Shown: positions 1-11,372 of the stretch, one piece after another
Numbering within the stretch: position 1 is the first letter of the stretch
Layout of the letters: every line of letters starts with the position of its first letter
DNA from: Paramoeba atlantica
Taxonomy: Eukaryota > Discosea
NCBI GenBank assembly: GCA_977017575.1
Contig: CDRNVI010000159.1
Span: forward strand, 1 to 55,953
DNA length: 55,953 nucleotides
Reading direction: 5' to 3'
Position numbers and translations under genes: made by a program
Notes under the pieces: model-generated
Seen by the model: the letters and a program-made list of their open reading frames with translations, nothing else
The model's database searches: none
Told to the model about the DNA's origin: nothing

Positions 1-184
1 AGATGAGAGAGGAGCCATACAGAATATTGTGGAGGGAGAGAGGAGAATAGATCTGTTACATCTTTTTTTTCGCTCTCTGATAAAATTTCTCTCTTTTCTT
101 CTCCTTCCTAATGAGAGAGATTATTTAAATAAGAAAAGTGAACAAAAAGAGATCAGCGTTTCCATTGGAAAAGAGAGAGAAACC

Positions 185-288
185 AAGAGAGAGGAACGGG
201 AGAAAGGAGAAGCTCCAGCACGTAGAAGAGCATTTGCAATTTGGGTTCTTCCCATCCACACTGCATAATTTAATAACGTTGTCTTTTG
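185..288 (-). pseudogene. ankyrin-repeat-like exon fragment
   Basis: On the minus strand one frame reads TTLLNYAVWMGRTQIANALL followed by RAGASPF. This matches the ankyrin-repeat pattern (TPLHxAAxxGxxxIVxxLLxxGA). The frame closes at 121-123 with TAA. Only about one repeat is visible, and the sequence upstream on that strand (to about 790) is Lys/Glu/Phe-rich low complexity that I cannot place in exons. It could be the last exon of an ankyrin-repeat protein or a decayed copy. The match is seen directly; any function (protein-protein contact) is only what the family usually does. Confidence 0.4.
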
Positions 289-299
289 TCCTCTCGCTT

Positions 300-1180
300 C
301 TATTTCTTGTTTTTCCTCTTTTCCTTCGGTTGCCTTTTCTTCTTCTGCTCTTTGTCTTTTCTGTGAAATGAGAAGGTGAAAGAAAGAAAAGAAAAGATTG
401 AAAGAGAAATAGAGAGAGGAAAAACAAACCAGAGAAGAAGAGAGAAGAGGATGAGGAGGAGAAAGAAGAACATCCAAATCAAGAGAACTCAATTTCACAA
501 TCCCAAAAAGAGAGAGAACATTTTGATCAATCGCAGAAAGAAACTCTTTCTTTTCTTTCTCAATTAAAGATCTTCGTTGAGTGAGGTTGTGTTTTACATT
601 GTATTGTGCTTTATCTCTTGTTTCTCTTCTTCGAACTCCTGGTCTTCCTTTTCTCCCCATTTCTTTTCTTTCTTTTTTCTCAAAACCGAAAAACCCCTTC
701 AAAAAAAGGGGTTTTTTTGAAGAGACGCCGAACAATTTTCGACAAGTTGAAGGAACTGCCCAGGGGTTTTTTGTTTTTTTTTTCACAACCAACTCAATTT
801 GTTAGATTAGTTGAACAATTTTTTGATTTTTTGGAATGTCAAAAAAAAACTGTTTTACCCCCCCAATTTGAAATATCAAATCAAATTCCTGAGAGTTGCT
901 GAACCATTTTCTCAAAGTTTTGAAAGAAGAAAAGTTTCTCTTTCTTCATGAAGGAATTTATTTCGAGAGAGCTCTTGGGATTCAAGAGCAAACGCAACTT
1001 CCATTAACATCAAAAACCAAAAATCGAAAAAAAGGGAAAACTGGTGCACCAAAACAAAAACCTTCTTCTTGGTGGGGAGGGTAAAGAAGCAATCTTTCTC
1101 CAAAGAAGAAGAATAAGAAGCAATCTTTCTCTCCAATCTACAACAGCAGTAGTACTTGTTGATATATTATTGAAAAAGAT
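300..1180. other. low-complexity stretch, no gene assigned
   Basis: Purine- and pyrimidine-rich DNA. Around 700-1080 the plus strand has short protein-like stretches in two different frames, for example a segment reading EKFLFLHEGIYFERALGIQ near 930-1000. I could not join them through convincing splice sites, and one long plus frame runs antisense over eIF1. I therefore make no gene call. Confidence 0.4.
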
Positions 1181-1182
1181 TT

Positions 1183-1515
1183 TTATCGAATTGTTATGGA
1201 AGGCTTGGCAAGCCAATTCATTGAAATCTCTTCAAGAAAATTGCGGACATTCATTCGTTGGTCTCCCTGAAGCCAAATGACATTCCCCAATTTAGGATCG
1301 TCAAGAATTGTCCCGTTACAGAAAAAGATTTTTTTCCATGCACGAAGAAGCTTCTTACAATTATTATTGTTAATCATATCGAAAGGCAATCCCTCGACCG
1401 TTGTCACAACCCTCCTACCCCCACGTTGTTTGATTCGGATTTGAACTGAATTAAATCTTGTTTTTCTAAGTTTGTCTTGAATAACAAAGGGATCCAACTG
1501 ATTAGGATCACTCAT
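1183..1515 (-). CDS. eIF1: translation initiation factor eIF1 (SUI1 family)
   Basis: This 110-residue protein begins MSDPNQLDPF. It carries the SUI1 core: a basic beta strand (VQIRIKQRGGRR), then VVTTVEGLPFD, then KKIFFCNGTILDDPKLGNVI and the signature LQGDQRMNVRNFLEEI. eIF1 binds the 40S subunit near the P site and controls start-codon choice in the cytosol. The length matches the family (about 110 residues), and the start is the only Met before the core. The ORF is intronless, contains no internal UAA, UAG or UGA, and ends in TAA. All three tryptophans use TGG. The usual C-terminal IxIHGF is replaced by ITIR. It is the clearest housekeeping gene in the window and serves as a control for the recoding question. 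Confidence 0.93.
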   Translation of the reverse strand: MSDPNQLDPFVIQDKLRKTRFNSVQIRIKQRGGRRVVTTVEGLPFDMINNNNCKKLLRAWKKIFFCNGTILDDPKLGNVIWLQGDQRMNVRNFLEEISMNWLAKPSITIR

Positions 1516-1759
1516 GGAATGAACAAGAAAGGGAGAAGGGAGTCGAAAAGAAAAACAAAAAAAAGAAATAGAAAAAGTTTGTTTTATTCTTTTCTTTATT
1601 TAGTAATGTGGTTTTTTCGGCAAAAACTATCTTCTTCAGCTAAAACAATTTTTGTACAATCCTTTGTGCCCACAAAATCTTTCACTTCTTTGTTTAACCA
1701 GATCTTCAGTATGGAGTGGTGCATCTTTACTACTAATACAAACAGAACAAAGAAACGGA

Positions 1760-2652
1760 TCAGTTTAAATTTCCTAAATGTGGCTCTTCCCAATATTGGT
1801 GAATTTACAGGCTGTCTGAAAGGAATGCAATGCACCAGATCAATGATGAATGAGATTGAAGTTGTTGGGGATTGTATGATTCTCACCAAGGCTGCACCTA
1901 AAACCCATGCCATCAAAAACTACGCCTTGAATGAACTACTTTGTGAAATCCGTAAGTTAGCAATGTGCTTTGATGAGATAGAATTCATCCATGTACCCCG
2001 AGAACTTAACAAGCGAGCTGATGCAATTGCAACTGCTGCAAGTTGGTCTAAAGAGGATGGAACATGTGCTGTGAATGACTATCATTGGGATCCAAGATCA
2101 CAACATGTTGCAGAAACCAGTGAAGAGTGGATTATTTTGAATTCAACCCTGTGGAACTGGATCAATTCCCCTCTCACCCATGACTGGACTTTCCCCATCC
2201 CCCCAGGGAATTTTGTAAGGAAATTCCAAGGAAACACGGTGACAACCCCCCATGTTTTGTTTCTGGCCCAAACTGCTCTTGAGAATGCTCTAATCCTCCC
2301 TGTAATAATTACTAAAGATATCCAAGGATGGTTCCATCAGTCCCAAGAGAGCAATCTGGTGAGGAGCTTTATCGAGGAAGATTTTTGAAGGAATGTAATT
2401 AACTTCATAGAAACCTCCAAACTGAATTCACTCCCTGGTTTTAGAAGGTGGACAATCAAATGCAGACCCCTTAGTGAGAACTAAAGTTGGTAAAGAAACT
2501 CCAATGCATTTCATGCTGAAGAGATCTTTGGATCTAACTCTTAATTTATCTCCCCTCCCCCCCCCCTTTCTTCCCCCCTCTTTTCCATCCTAGAGATGGT
2601 TTTTTAACTCTAATAAATGGCACCTGGTGTCTGAACCTTTTAAAAAAAAAAA
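1760..2652 (+). mobile_element. 5'-truncated LINE, copy A (RNase H domain to poly-A)
   Basis: The coding part resembles the C-terminal RNase H domain of the full LINE at 17 kb: GEFTGCLKGMQ, then VVGDCMILTKAAPKTHA, then HVPRELNKRADAIATAAS. The catalytic Asp is present in VVGDC. Coding continues to about 2484, followed by a C- and T-rich 3' UTR ending AATAAATGGCACCTGGTGTC and an A-run. An in-frame TGA at 2386-2388 lies in EEDF*RNV; the copy at 21.7-22.4 kb has CAA at that position. It is close to the two minus-strand copies at 20.4-22.4 kb and only moderately similar to the full LINE, so it belongs to a second subfamily. The 5' limit is approximate. Confidence 0.8.
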
Positions 2653-2659
2653 ATCTCAC

Positions 2660-3290
2660 AACCTAACACCCTCCCCAAGTGTACATTTCTACTGAAAATT
2701 ACATGACAAAACAAAAATCACAACAAAAACAAAAATAAAACTTCCAACAACCACTTACAACAACATTGCAGAACAAAAATAATCACTTCTTTTGACAAAA
2801 GTTATATTTCTTACTCATTGAAGCCTTCAGATGATATTTTCAAATCAAATCACCAGTAAAAAAGTCAGTTACAGGAATCCATGACTTTTCATCAAACCCT
2901 TTCCACTTAACTCAATATTCTTTCTTGCCAACAGAACCACAATCTTCTAAAATTTTCTCAACTTTATAAAGTTTTTCAACTTTAACTTCAACTTTTACCA
3001 CTTTCAATTGAAAAATTGGAACCTTGTTAGCATAGAGGGCCTTCATTAAATAAATCAAATAACTTTTAGTCTTTGGATCGTAACTCTTAATTTTAAAAGA
3101 TTTTTTCCATTTCTGTTGCCATTTTGTCTTTTTCACATCTACTTTTTTCATCACAGTTGTTCCAACTTTTACACAAAGGCAACAAGCATTACTCTTCTAA
3201 TACCTGGGTTGCTCTTATATGTATTTGATCATTTCCCAAAGTTAACCTTTGATTCTCTTCCAATCTCTCTTGTCAGATCAACTGAAATTC
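2660..3290 (-). mobile_element. chromodomain LTR-retrotransposon remnant
   Basis: The minus strand shows the end of a Ty3-type Pol: an integrase C-terminal region rich in Lys and Val, then a chromodomain-like segment (YKVEKILEDCG and, further on, VKWKGF with a following SWIP). Chromodomains at the end of integrase mark the chromovirus branch of Ty3 elements and are known to steer integration to marked chromatin. No LTRs are recognisable. Under the standard code it has about five breaks, so I treat it as a fossil fragment. Confidence 0.6.
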
Positions 3291-3915
3291 AAAAGAGACA
3301 GACAAAACAAAAGCAAAACCAAATCAAAGATCAAATCAAAAATGTAAATTTATTCAAGGAAACAAACAAAATGAACATTTGCTCAAGAGAGAGAATGTGA
3401 GGGCAGTGAATAGACAGTTGAGATGTAATTGTGACAAGAATAAAAAGAAATACAAAAACAGTGTTTTTGTGGAAAGAAACAAGGACAAAATCAAATCAAG
3501 AAGGGATAAAATAAACATCAGGAAAAATAGAAAAAGGAAAAATAATACAAAGGGGAAAAATACAACAAAGAAAGGGAAAAAAGAGAAAGAAAGAGCAGTA
3601 ATCAATTGGAATCCATTTCTCTTGTTTATTGTTGTTCCTTTGTACAACATGCAAATATGATAACCAAGCCTCTTGAAAGAATCTTGCATGAGAGATACAT
3701 GAATGTTTGTTTTTTCAGATTGCATTGAAGTATTCATTGGATGGAGAGAACATAATAGTCTTTTTAGTTGAAATGTTTATTTCTTTAGGTCAAAACATGT
3801 AGAGTAGTAAAGGAGTTTTTATTGTCTTTATGAAGATTATTCATATGGAATAATCAACTAAGATTTTAATAAAAAAGCAATAAAAACTCACTCAGTCTTT
3901 TTTTTCAGTTTCTTT
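3291..3915. other. non-coding AT-rich spacer
   Basis: A-rich and T-rich stretches with no domain, repeat or intron signature that I recognise. Short Lys-rich and Phe-rich frames on both strands look like composition artefacts. Confidence 0.5.
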
Positions 3916-3919
3916 TTTT

Positions 3920-4238
3920 ATGGTTGATGCCATTCACCACCTTTGTTATTTACGAATGGTAGACACAAACCAGGATCAGAATAGAATTGCTGTGTTGGAG
4001 GGGCAGATGAAAGAGCTAAAACAGTTACTTGAAACTAAAGAGGCAGAATTGAAGCTTGTAGCTGACCAACACCCCTTGGTCTACAAAACCACAATCCAAA
4101 ATGTGAAACCAACTGTGGTCCTTAAGCAGCTCCTTTATAATATAGGCCCCTGATCCCTTGAGTGTGACTCCTATGACATAAGGTTAGTTGATAAGTACAT
4201 TGATAAGAAGACAGTTAAGATGCCTGAACTCTCACTAG
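3920..4238 (+). pseudogene. coding-like fragment of unknown family, left of LTR element
   Basis: A frame opening MVDAIHHLCYLRMVDTNQDQ continues with a heptad-like, Leu/Glu/Lys-rich stretch (VLEGQMKELKQLLETKEAEL) that suggests a short coiled coil. It runs up to the left end of the LTR retrotransposon. Similar-looking coding resumes just past the element's right end at 20127. I do not recognise the family; it could be a host gene or the structural gene of another retroelement, and I treat it as a fossil. Confidence 0.45.
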
Positions 4239-4429
4239 TGCAATGGAGAAATCGATGACTCCTTGATAAAGACATCTATGCCTTTTTGATTTACTAAATA
4301 AAGAAGAATGAGTGCTGATGTGGAACCACCAAATTCTGAAACGGTCCAACATTCACTTTTCAAATTCTCAAATTGCACAACAACATTTTGATTGCTTTTA
4401 TTATTCACTGTAAAAACTATCATTTTACA
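4239..4429 (+). repeat. 5' LTR
   Basis: 191 bp, starts TGCAATGGAG and ends CATTTTACA. The same sequence, about 95% identical, recurs at 19936-20126. The base pair termini TG...CA are typical of LTRs. An AATAAA-like ACTAAATAAAG lies in the middle, where a polyadenylation signal would be expected. Confidence 0.92.
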
Positions 4430-4439
4430 TTTGGAGGCT

Positions 4440-5690
4440 CCAATGGGAAGGGATAAAGATAAGAAACAAAAAGAAGAGACCCCTAGTAAGACGAAAAAGT
4501 CACCTAAGAAACATCCTGGAATGCCCAAGCTCAGTCCTCCTTCTCTTGGTGAAACTCCCAGTGCTGAAAGTGATTCCCCTCTTGATTTTAGTACCCCCTC
4601 TCCCCTTCATTCTGATCCTTCTGGTCTTCTTGATTCCTCGGAAATGCAACTAGTAGTCATAAATGGCACCCTTTACCAGCAAAAGGTCAATGACAAAGGT
4701 AAAATTGAATTGATTCACCTGCCCAAAGTTGTGGTTGCTGCTTCGAATATGGGTGTGAGATGAACTCTGATCCAAGAACTCGATCAAAGTATCTTTTCAT
4801 CTTCAACAACACAAAACCATCATTTGGGAAAGGATGCTTTGGTACTGATACTGGATGAGAAATCCTTTGTGGCTGACAAAGCTCTCCAACAATCAATCGA
4901 AAGAGCGATCGATGGCCTCTCAAAGAATCTAACCAAAACAGAAAAGCTTGATGCTCTTTATCAAGTTTGGAAAACCAATGGGTGGCCAAATAATGAACTC
5001 GCTGTAACCCTCGCACGACCCAAGTTGATAGCATTTGGACTTGACATCATTGGTCATCCTCAAACCTTCCAGAAGTTGGTTTTTGATCTCTGTATGGCTT
5101 CAAGTCACATTTACAAACCCCTTGATACTGATACAAGTGCTCTTTACTCATACAAGTTCGATATCTCTGAGGACTTCATGACTCATACAATGAAGTTCTT
5201 GAACATTGCTGTCAAGGAAAAGGGGAGTGAGGACACCCAACTCGAAGAAGTTAGAGACATTTTCAAAGCCCAAGTACAAGATTCTTTGTACCATTGGGCA
5301 TGGGAGGGAGCAAAAGCTACAGCTAAAGGAGGTGACATGCTTTCTATTGCTCTGACTGTCTAGTACCAAAAGGACTACCCAATGAAACAACTCACTGATA
5401 AGACCTGAAACTCCCTTTCATTAGCCTTGAATCCTAATGGACAAGAGCTGAAAGAGGCAAGAAAGAGGGCATGGGAGTTGCAATGCTGAGCCTGTGAAGA
5501 CTTTGGTCATGTACCCAAAAATTGTCCTTTGGTGAAAGAAGTGATGCAAAAAGGGTTGAAATATTGCTGCCATTGTGGTAATCAAGACACCCACATTACG
5601 CAATGCTGCAAAATAACCAGAAAAAGGAAAAGAGAGTTGAAAGATCAAGGTCCAAGAGGACAACAAAAACAATAAGGTCAAGGTTCAAAT
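4440..5690 (+). pseudogene. LTR element Gag-like region
   Basis: It opens with MGRDKDKKQKEE shortly after the LTR. A Pro/Ser-rich stretch follows, then a helical capsid-like region (about 4820-5360). A Cys/His cluster near 5480-5600 fits nucleocapsid zinc knuckles. In chromoviruses Gag forms the particle and binds the RNA. It is broken under the standard code and belongs to the element at 4239-20126. Confidence 0.7.
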
Positions 5691-6079
5691 AGAGACCAAG
5701 ACCTACATAAAAAAAGAAAACAAAAATTTGAAGAATTTGCCCACAAAATGGATGAAAAGATGAACCAACAATTCAATGAATTGAAAAGTCTCTTCATACA
5801 AAGTAGTGGTCAAACTCAACAAACTCCAATAAATCATGATACACTGTATTTTGATCTTTCTTGTAAAAATTCAAGTAAAAATCCTTCTCCACAAGAGAAA
5901 GAAAATACACAAGAGAAAGAAAATAGACAATTTATGGATGTCCATGATATCCCAACTGAACATTACAAAATGGCAATTAATTCTCCAGAATTAACCAATT
6001 CAGAACCCATTCGCATTCTCTCCTTAAGTCAAATTGAATAAAAAGGAGAAGAAAGCTGTGATGTCAGGGGACCTCTGGA

Positions 6080-6430
6080 ATTTGAGTCAAAAATAGACAA
6101 TCTAAATTCAACAACATGCCTTGACACAGGATCTGGAATTAATGCAATCAATTTACAACAATTAAAAAGACCTGGTATTCAAATATTAAGAAGAAGAAAA
6201 ATCCATACTTTAAAAGTCACAGTTGGAAATTCTTCTAAAGTTGTTGTAAATGAAGAAGTTTTACTGAGAGTAAAATTCTCACATTTTGAAGCCAATTTAT
6301 GGTTCTTCATATTTGACCACCTTCCTATTCAAATGTTGATAGGCTGGCCAGCTATGAAAAGACTAAAACTTGGAATGGATGGCAATTATATTCTGTGGCA
6401 AGAAAAAAAGCTTGTTCAGGCAAAGCCAAA
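6080..6430 (+). pseudogene. LTR element aspartic protease region
   Basis: The segment TTCLDTGSGINAIN holds the D-T/S-G active-site signature of retroviral-type aspartic proteases. A later hydrophobic stretch (PIQMLIGWPAMKRL) matches the second conserved strand (ILGxxxL type). It lies between Gag and reverse transcriptase, as expected. Confidence 0.7.
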
Positions 6431-7299
6431 AGAAAATAATCTTCAAATGAATGAACTTAGTCCGGACTTGGAACTTCTTGATGACAGAAGGAACTGAAGA
6501 AGTAAGACCCTGGTCACAACAGCAGTAACCAATGGCATTCCCCCAAGATCAGCTGTGATAGTGCCACTCACAGCAAAAGAACAAGTCTCATCACTGGAAT
6601 GTTTCTTCTTTCCAAGAGATAGTGGAAAAGGCAAATTAATTGCTCCACAAGGTCTTATCTCAATTACCCAAAAAGAAAGACCTGGAAGAAAGAAAAACAT
6701 CTATCAATCAAACATATTGGTAATTAATCCAACAAACAAATATGTAAAACTTAAAAAAGGATGGGAACTTGGTTCCATACATGAGATTAATGATGATGAT
6801 GTTGAACAAACAGAACTTCTTCAAATATCAAATTGTTTGCTCCTTGATCTTCAAGATATTCAACCTGTAAAAAAGGTGAATACAAAAGAACAAGATCAAA
6901 AATCAAAAGAAAAGAAATCATTTAATTCAAAAGTGGGAGCAAACTATTTTAAAGCTCTCAACAGCCCTTGGCTTGGTGCTTGGGTTGCTAAAGAAAATAA
7001 GATGTTGTTTCTTAAAGAGGGACGAAAACGCAAATTTTCAGAAAATTTTACAGAAGAAATCTCCCTGATTCAAAGTCAAAAACAACCCAAAATAAATCCA
7101 ACAATGGAAACAGATGCTTTTGATGAATCAAAGATAAATCAAGTTTTTGCTTTCCTTGCAAATCCAGAAAATGAACCACCAGATTTTGGTGAAGAAAATC
7201 AAATGAAATCTGAATTAAAAGAAGCATATGAGACATTTCAAATCAATGCTACAAACTTGAATTCTCAACAACAAATTAAATTAGCAGAACTGCTAACTG

Positions 7300-8489
7300 A
7301 ATTTAAAGACCTTTGGGATGAACAAAAAAGAGAAGGTCCATTGACCTGAACAACAGCAACAGAGCATAAGATCGAAACTGATGCAACTGCTAAATCGGTT
7401 TGCACAGTTCCTCAAAAAACAACTCCTGCTGAAGATTACATTATTTGGAAATATATTGATAAAATGGTGAAAAAAAAAGTAATTCAACCTTCAACCTCAC
7501 CATGGGCTTCACCAATTCTATTGGCAGACAAAAAGAATGGCAAAATCCGATTTTGTGTTGATTTTTGTCGTCTTAATAATGTCACAAAGAAGGATGCATA
7601 TCCTCTTCCAAGAATAGATACAATTCTTGGAGCCCTTGGCAATTCCTCATATTTCTCATCAATTGATCTGATGGATGCCTTTTGGTCAATTCTGATCCAA
7701 CAACAAGATGTTGAAAAAACAGCTTTTACAAGCAAATATGGACTTTGGGAATTTCTCTCAATGCCATTTGGATTGTGTAATGCTCCAGCAACACAATAAT
7801 GTTATATTGAAGCTGTATTGAATGGACTCATATGGAGATGCTGTTTTGCATATGTTGATGACATTATCTGTTTCAGCAATTCCTTTGAAAAACATTTAGA
7901 AGACTTGAGGGATATACTAGGAAGACTAAAGGAACATAATTTAATTTTACAACCTTTAAAATGTTCTTTCTGTAAACCAACTTTTGAAATACTTGGCTTT
8001 GTCGCTACAAAGGATGGTTTATCACCAAATCCAAAAAAGGTTGAAGCAATCCAAAATTATTCCCTTCCAAAATCACCAAAGGAGGTTGAGATATTTATAG
8101 AAATGGTTACTTGGTTGAAAAGATTCATACCAAACCTCTCCAAATTAACTTTTCATCTAAGAAAAGCAAAAACATTAAAAGAATCAAGATTTTTCCTATC
8201 AGAAAAAGCTGAAGAAGAATTTCAAATACTGAAAGACATACTCAAAAAAGAAACCTGTGTAGCACATCCAGATCTCTCAAAAAGATTCTTCATCCATGTT
8301 GATGCTAGTTCTCAAGGTCTTGGAGCTATCCTAACACAATTAGATGACAAAGGTTATCACAGAGTAATTGAGTATGCTTCAAAGGCATTAACATCAACTC
8401 AACAAAAATATACTAATCCTGTCAGAGAAGGATTAGGAATTATTTGGGCTTTAAAAAACTTTAAGTATTACACCGCATCCGATTTTTGA
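7300..8489 (+). pseudogene. LTR element reverse transcriptase and first part of RNase H
   Basis: Conserved RT blocks are visible in order: IQPSTSPWASPILL, then KIRFCVDFCRLNNVT, then FSSIDLMDAFWSI, then LSMPFGLCNAPAT, and FAYVDDIICFSN containing the catalytic Asp pair. RNase H begins in the segment FFIHVDASSQGLGAILTQ and stops abruptly at the 8480 insertion. The family is Ty3-type. The region is broken at a few points under the standard code. Confidence 0.88.
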
Positions 8490-8499
8490 GAAAATGCGA

Positions 8500-9640
8500 A
8501 TTTTAAAAATAAAGTTCGGGCCCATTTTTTTTGGTAGCAATCCGGTGTTTAAAGGTGTCGTAAGCAACTTTTTGATGGTTGTTAAGGTGGTAATTTTGTG
8601 TTTTTTTTTCAGATATCAGATGCACAAACCCAGCACCCATAATTCAAAATCCATTTTCATTTTTCAAAGACTGTGTTTCCAAATGTAACTCAACTTGGTT
8701 AGCTCAAAACTTGGTGTATTTTCCCATCCTAAATAAAAGAGAAGAGAAAGCCCAATATCTTTTTTGTCACGATGAAGAACTGTCCCACAAGCAATTGAGA
8801 GCCAAAATTCTTCAATCAAGCAAAAATCTTTGTTGAAAGAGTCTTCGAGAAGGAGTTCAGGTCCGAACAGAGTGAGCAGTTTGTTTAGACATTTGAGAGA
8901 AAAACAAAAAACAAGAAGAAAAAAAAAGAAAAAAAAACAAAGGACTTGAACTAAATCGTTTTGGCTGTATTTTTCGAATAAAAAAAAAGAAAAAAAGTAA
9001 TCTGAAAAGAATCCAAGATGAAAATTGCTAATTTTTTTGCTTTTTTTTCTTTTAAATTTTTGATTCTTTTTTCAAAATGCTTGCCAGATTCAATCTCAAA
9101 AGAAAAAAATGAATTCAATCACAAAAAAAGAAAAGAAGGAGATTAAAAATGGAATTCTTGCTCTGTCAACCAATTCCCCATGATTCTTTGTTTTCTTCTT
9201 CATGGACATTATCACCAAAAAACCCTTTTCCTCTCTCGATGTTATTGTTTCCTCCTGTTCGTTTTTCAGAGCCATCTAAGGATAGTTATTCTACTCTCTC
9301 TCTCCTCCTTCACCTTTATTATTTGATCATTTTTGTTTTTCGACTGCACGAGAACTTGTAAAAACAAATAAGAGTTTGGTGTCTTGGAAAGTGCTTGAAG
9401 AGAAGGTTGTGTTTCCGTTTGATCATCTTGTTTTTCTTTTTCTTTCTTTTTTTTCTTTCGTTTTTCTCCCCTTTTTTTCTTTCTTTTTTTTTCTTCCTTT
9501 TTATTCTTCCTTTTTATTCTCTCTTTTTTTCTCCTTTTTTCTCCTTCCTCTTTTTTCTTTTCTTTTTTTTTTTATTATTCTTATCATTTTTAAAAATATC
9601 TTTTTTGAATCCACACAATACAGATTTCTAAAATTGTTGG
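8500..9640. other. low-complexity interior of the insertion
   Basis: A-rich (8880-9110) and very T/C-rich (9415-9600) stretches with no recognisable gene. The poly-pyrimidine block generates Phe/Leu-rich frames in two registers that I discount. Confidence 0.5.
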
Positions 9641-9672
9641 AAGAATGAGTTGAAAGAAAGCAAGTGGTTCAC

Positions 9673-10029
9673 ATGGACTCTCAAAACCAATGGATTATTC
9701 AAAACTGGGACAACCACATTATTTTAACAAGGAAACCAGGAAAAAGCACTATTGTTGTTGAGAACTTATTTTAAAACCAAACCAGTAACAGTTTCTCCCC
9801 AAAATCCATCGCCGGCTTTGGAGCAGGAAGTTTTGGAAATGGAATTTCAAACTCTGGTGATTTCAAGTGTATTGGCTCCCCAGACAAAGGATCTAAGACT
9901 CACTGAAATATCATCACATCATTTGGATTTTTTAGTAACCCATATCATTCATCATCATATTCACAAACTGTGCTTGTTTCAAATCATCAGATTTCTCAAG
10001 GTTTTGAAAGTCTATTTATTAAATTTTAA
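9673..10029 (+). CDS. protein-like frame with two in-frame stops, unknown
   Basis: A frame of 118 codons opens with MDSQNQWIIQNWDNHIILTR and later contains Gly/Phe motifs (IAGFGAGSFGNGIS, then SFGFFSNPY) in an Asn/Ser-rich setting reminiscent of FG-nucleoporin repeats. It holds one internal TAA and one internal TGA and closes at TAA. Its composition is balanced, unlike the neighbouring frames, which is why I list it. It may be an exon captured by the surrounding insertion. Two other frames overlap it, so the call is tentative. Confidence 0.3.
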
Positions 10030-10872
10030 GAAATTATAATCCTTCAAAACACACACAAAAAAAAAATGAATTAACCTTTTCGAATCGCTTTCTTCACAAC
10101 TCGCTTCCCAATGGGCAGACAATGAACGAGTTCTTGAATCAGTCTTTTTGAAATGCTGGACTTGAACTTTTCAAAAGTTCAAGTTCAGTGTTTCAAAAGG
10201 TTTATCCTCTTTAATCCGTGTTCCTTCATACCTTCGAAGAGATAAACCACTTTAAAGTTTGTAATCTCTTCTGTTTTCCTCTTGATTTGAGATGTAAAAG
10301 CTCTCCTTTCCCATTGTTTTTCATGAATAACAGAAGTGTTGATGATTGGAAGTTGTTCTATTTTTGTTCGGAAGAAAAATTGAAAAATTGTCATTTAAAA
10401 AGAAAGTTAAACCAGGTTGTTTTGTCCTTTTGACTTTTTTAATCTTTTTGATCTCTTTCCAAAAATCTTTTTGGTGTTTCTGTGAGATTCGGGTGTGCCC
10501 ATTTTCAAAAAATTGCCCAATCTATTTATTCTTAGACTTTAGAATATGGAGAAAAAAGTAGAACCAAAATAGAAAAGGACATCTTCTCTTTCAAGGGGAG
10601 ATATTGGCAGTTTGACCAACACTTTTTTAACACTTTTCAACATCTCTCCCATAAAAGTTGTTTTTTTGGTTCTTTAAAAATACATTATTTCAAAGAACAT
10701 CAAAAAACGAATCAAAATCAAAAAACAAACCTTGAAAAGACTTCAAACAAAGACCAAAAAAGTGGATGGCAGAAGCGAAGAGAAGCACGAAAGAAAAACA
10801 CGAGAAAACACAAGAATGCAAACACCGTCCAAAATAGGGACTCAAAAAAAGTGCGCGATTTTTGAAAAATCG

Positions 10873-11175
10873 AATGTGGTGATTATGTTCATGGAAGAGA
10901 ACCGATTGTAGTTTGCAATTGTTAAGCTCTGTGCTTGGTCTTCTCAAGAACTGGAACAAAAATCCTTGAACATGCAATGTTGTGTGATTGGGTTGCCTAA
11001 ACATTAGAATATAATCCTCTTATCATACATAAACCTGGAAAGCTGATGGCTATTCCAGATGCATTGAGCAGGCACTTTGTTGGATACAAAAACAACAAAG
11101 ATGAAAAGAAAGATTACATGACAAATTGTTTTGAAAAAATAATTGACCTTGTGCTAAACGAAATGTCAAAAAGCA
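10873..11175 (+). pseudogene. LTR element RNase H, second part, and linker
   Basis: RNase H-like coding resumes immediately after the insertion. It reaches IIHKPGKLMAIPDALSR, the conserved HxPGKxNxxADALSR block that ends Ty3-type RNase H domains. The linker to integrase then runs into the left edge of the LINE insertion. Confidence 0.75.
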
Positions 11176-11372
11176 GAGCAATGTTGAGGCAAAAAAAAAA
11201 AAAAAAAAAAAAAAATAGGGGGTTCAAGATACAATTGTCTGAATTTTCTATCTTTTGTTGTAGTGTGTATTCTTGTGGCTGGTTGCCACAAAAAATATTA
11301 TGGAAACCTCTTCACTCAGTGTAAAGGAAGGAGAGGGTTTTCCTGCCAGAAACGCCTGGTCAGGATGAGCAG

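Larger units (their letters stand above)
8480..10872. mobile_element. 2.4-kb insertion with inverted-repeat-like ends
   Basis: This segment interrupts the RNase H region of the LTR element. Its left end reads CGATTTTTGAGAAAATGCG. The reverse complement of its right end reads CGATTTTTCAAAAATCGCGC, so the ends are imperfect inverted repeats. I see no transposase and no clear target duplication. The inside is mostly poly-pyrimidine and A-rich DNA, plus one protein-like frame at 9673-10029 and perhaps another near 10080-10560. It may be a non-autonomous DNA transposon carrying host sequence. The right end is also a short palindrome by itself, which weakens the inverted-repeat reading. Confidence 0.45.
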
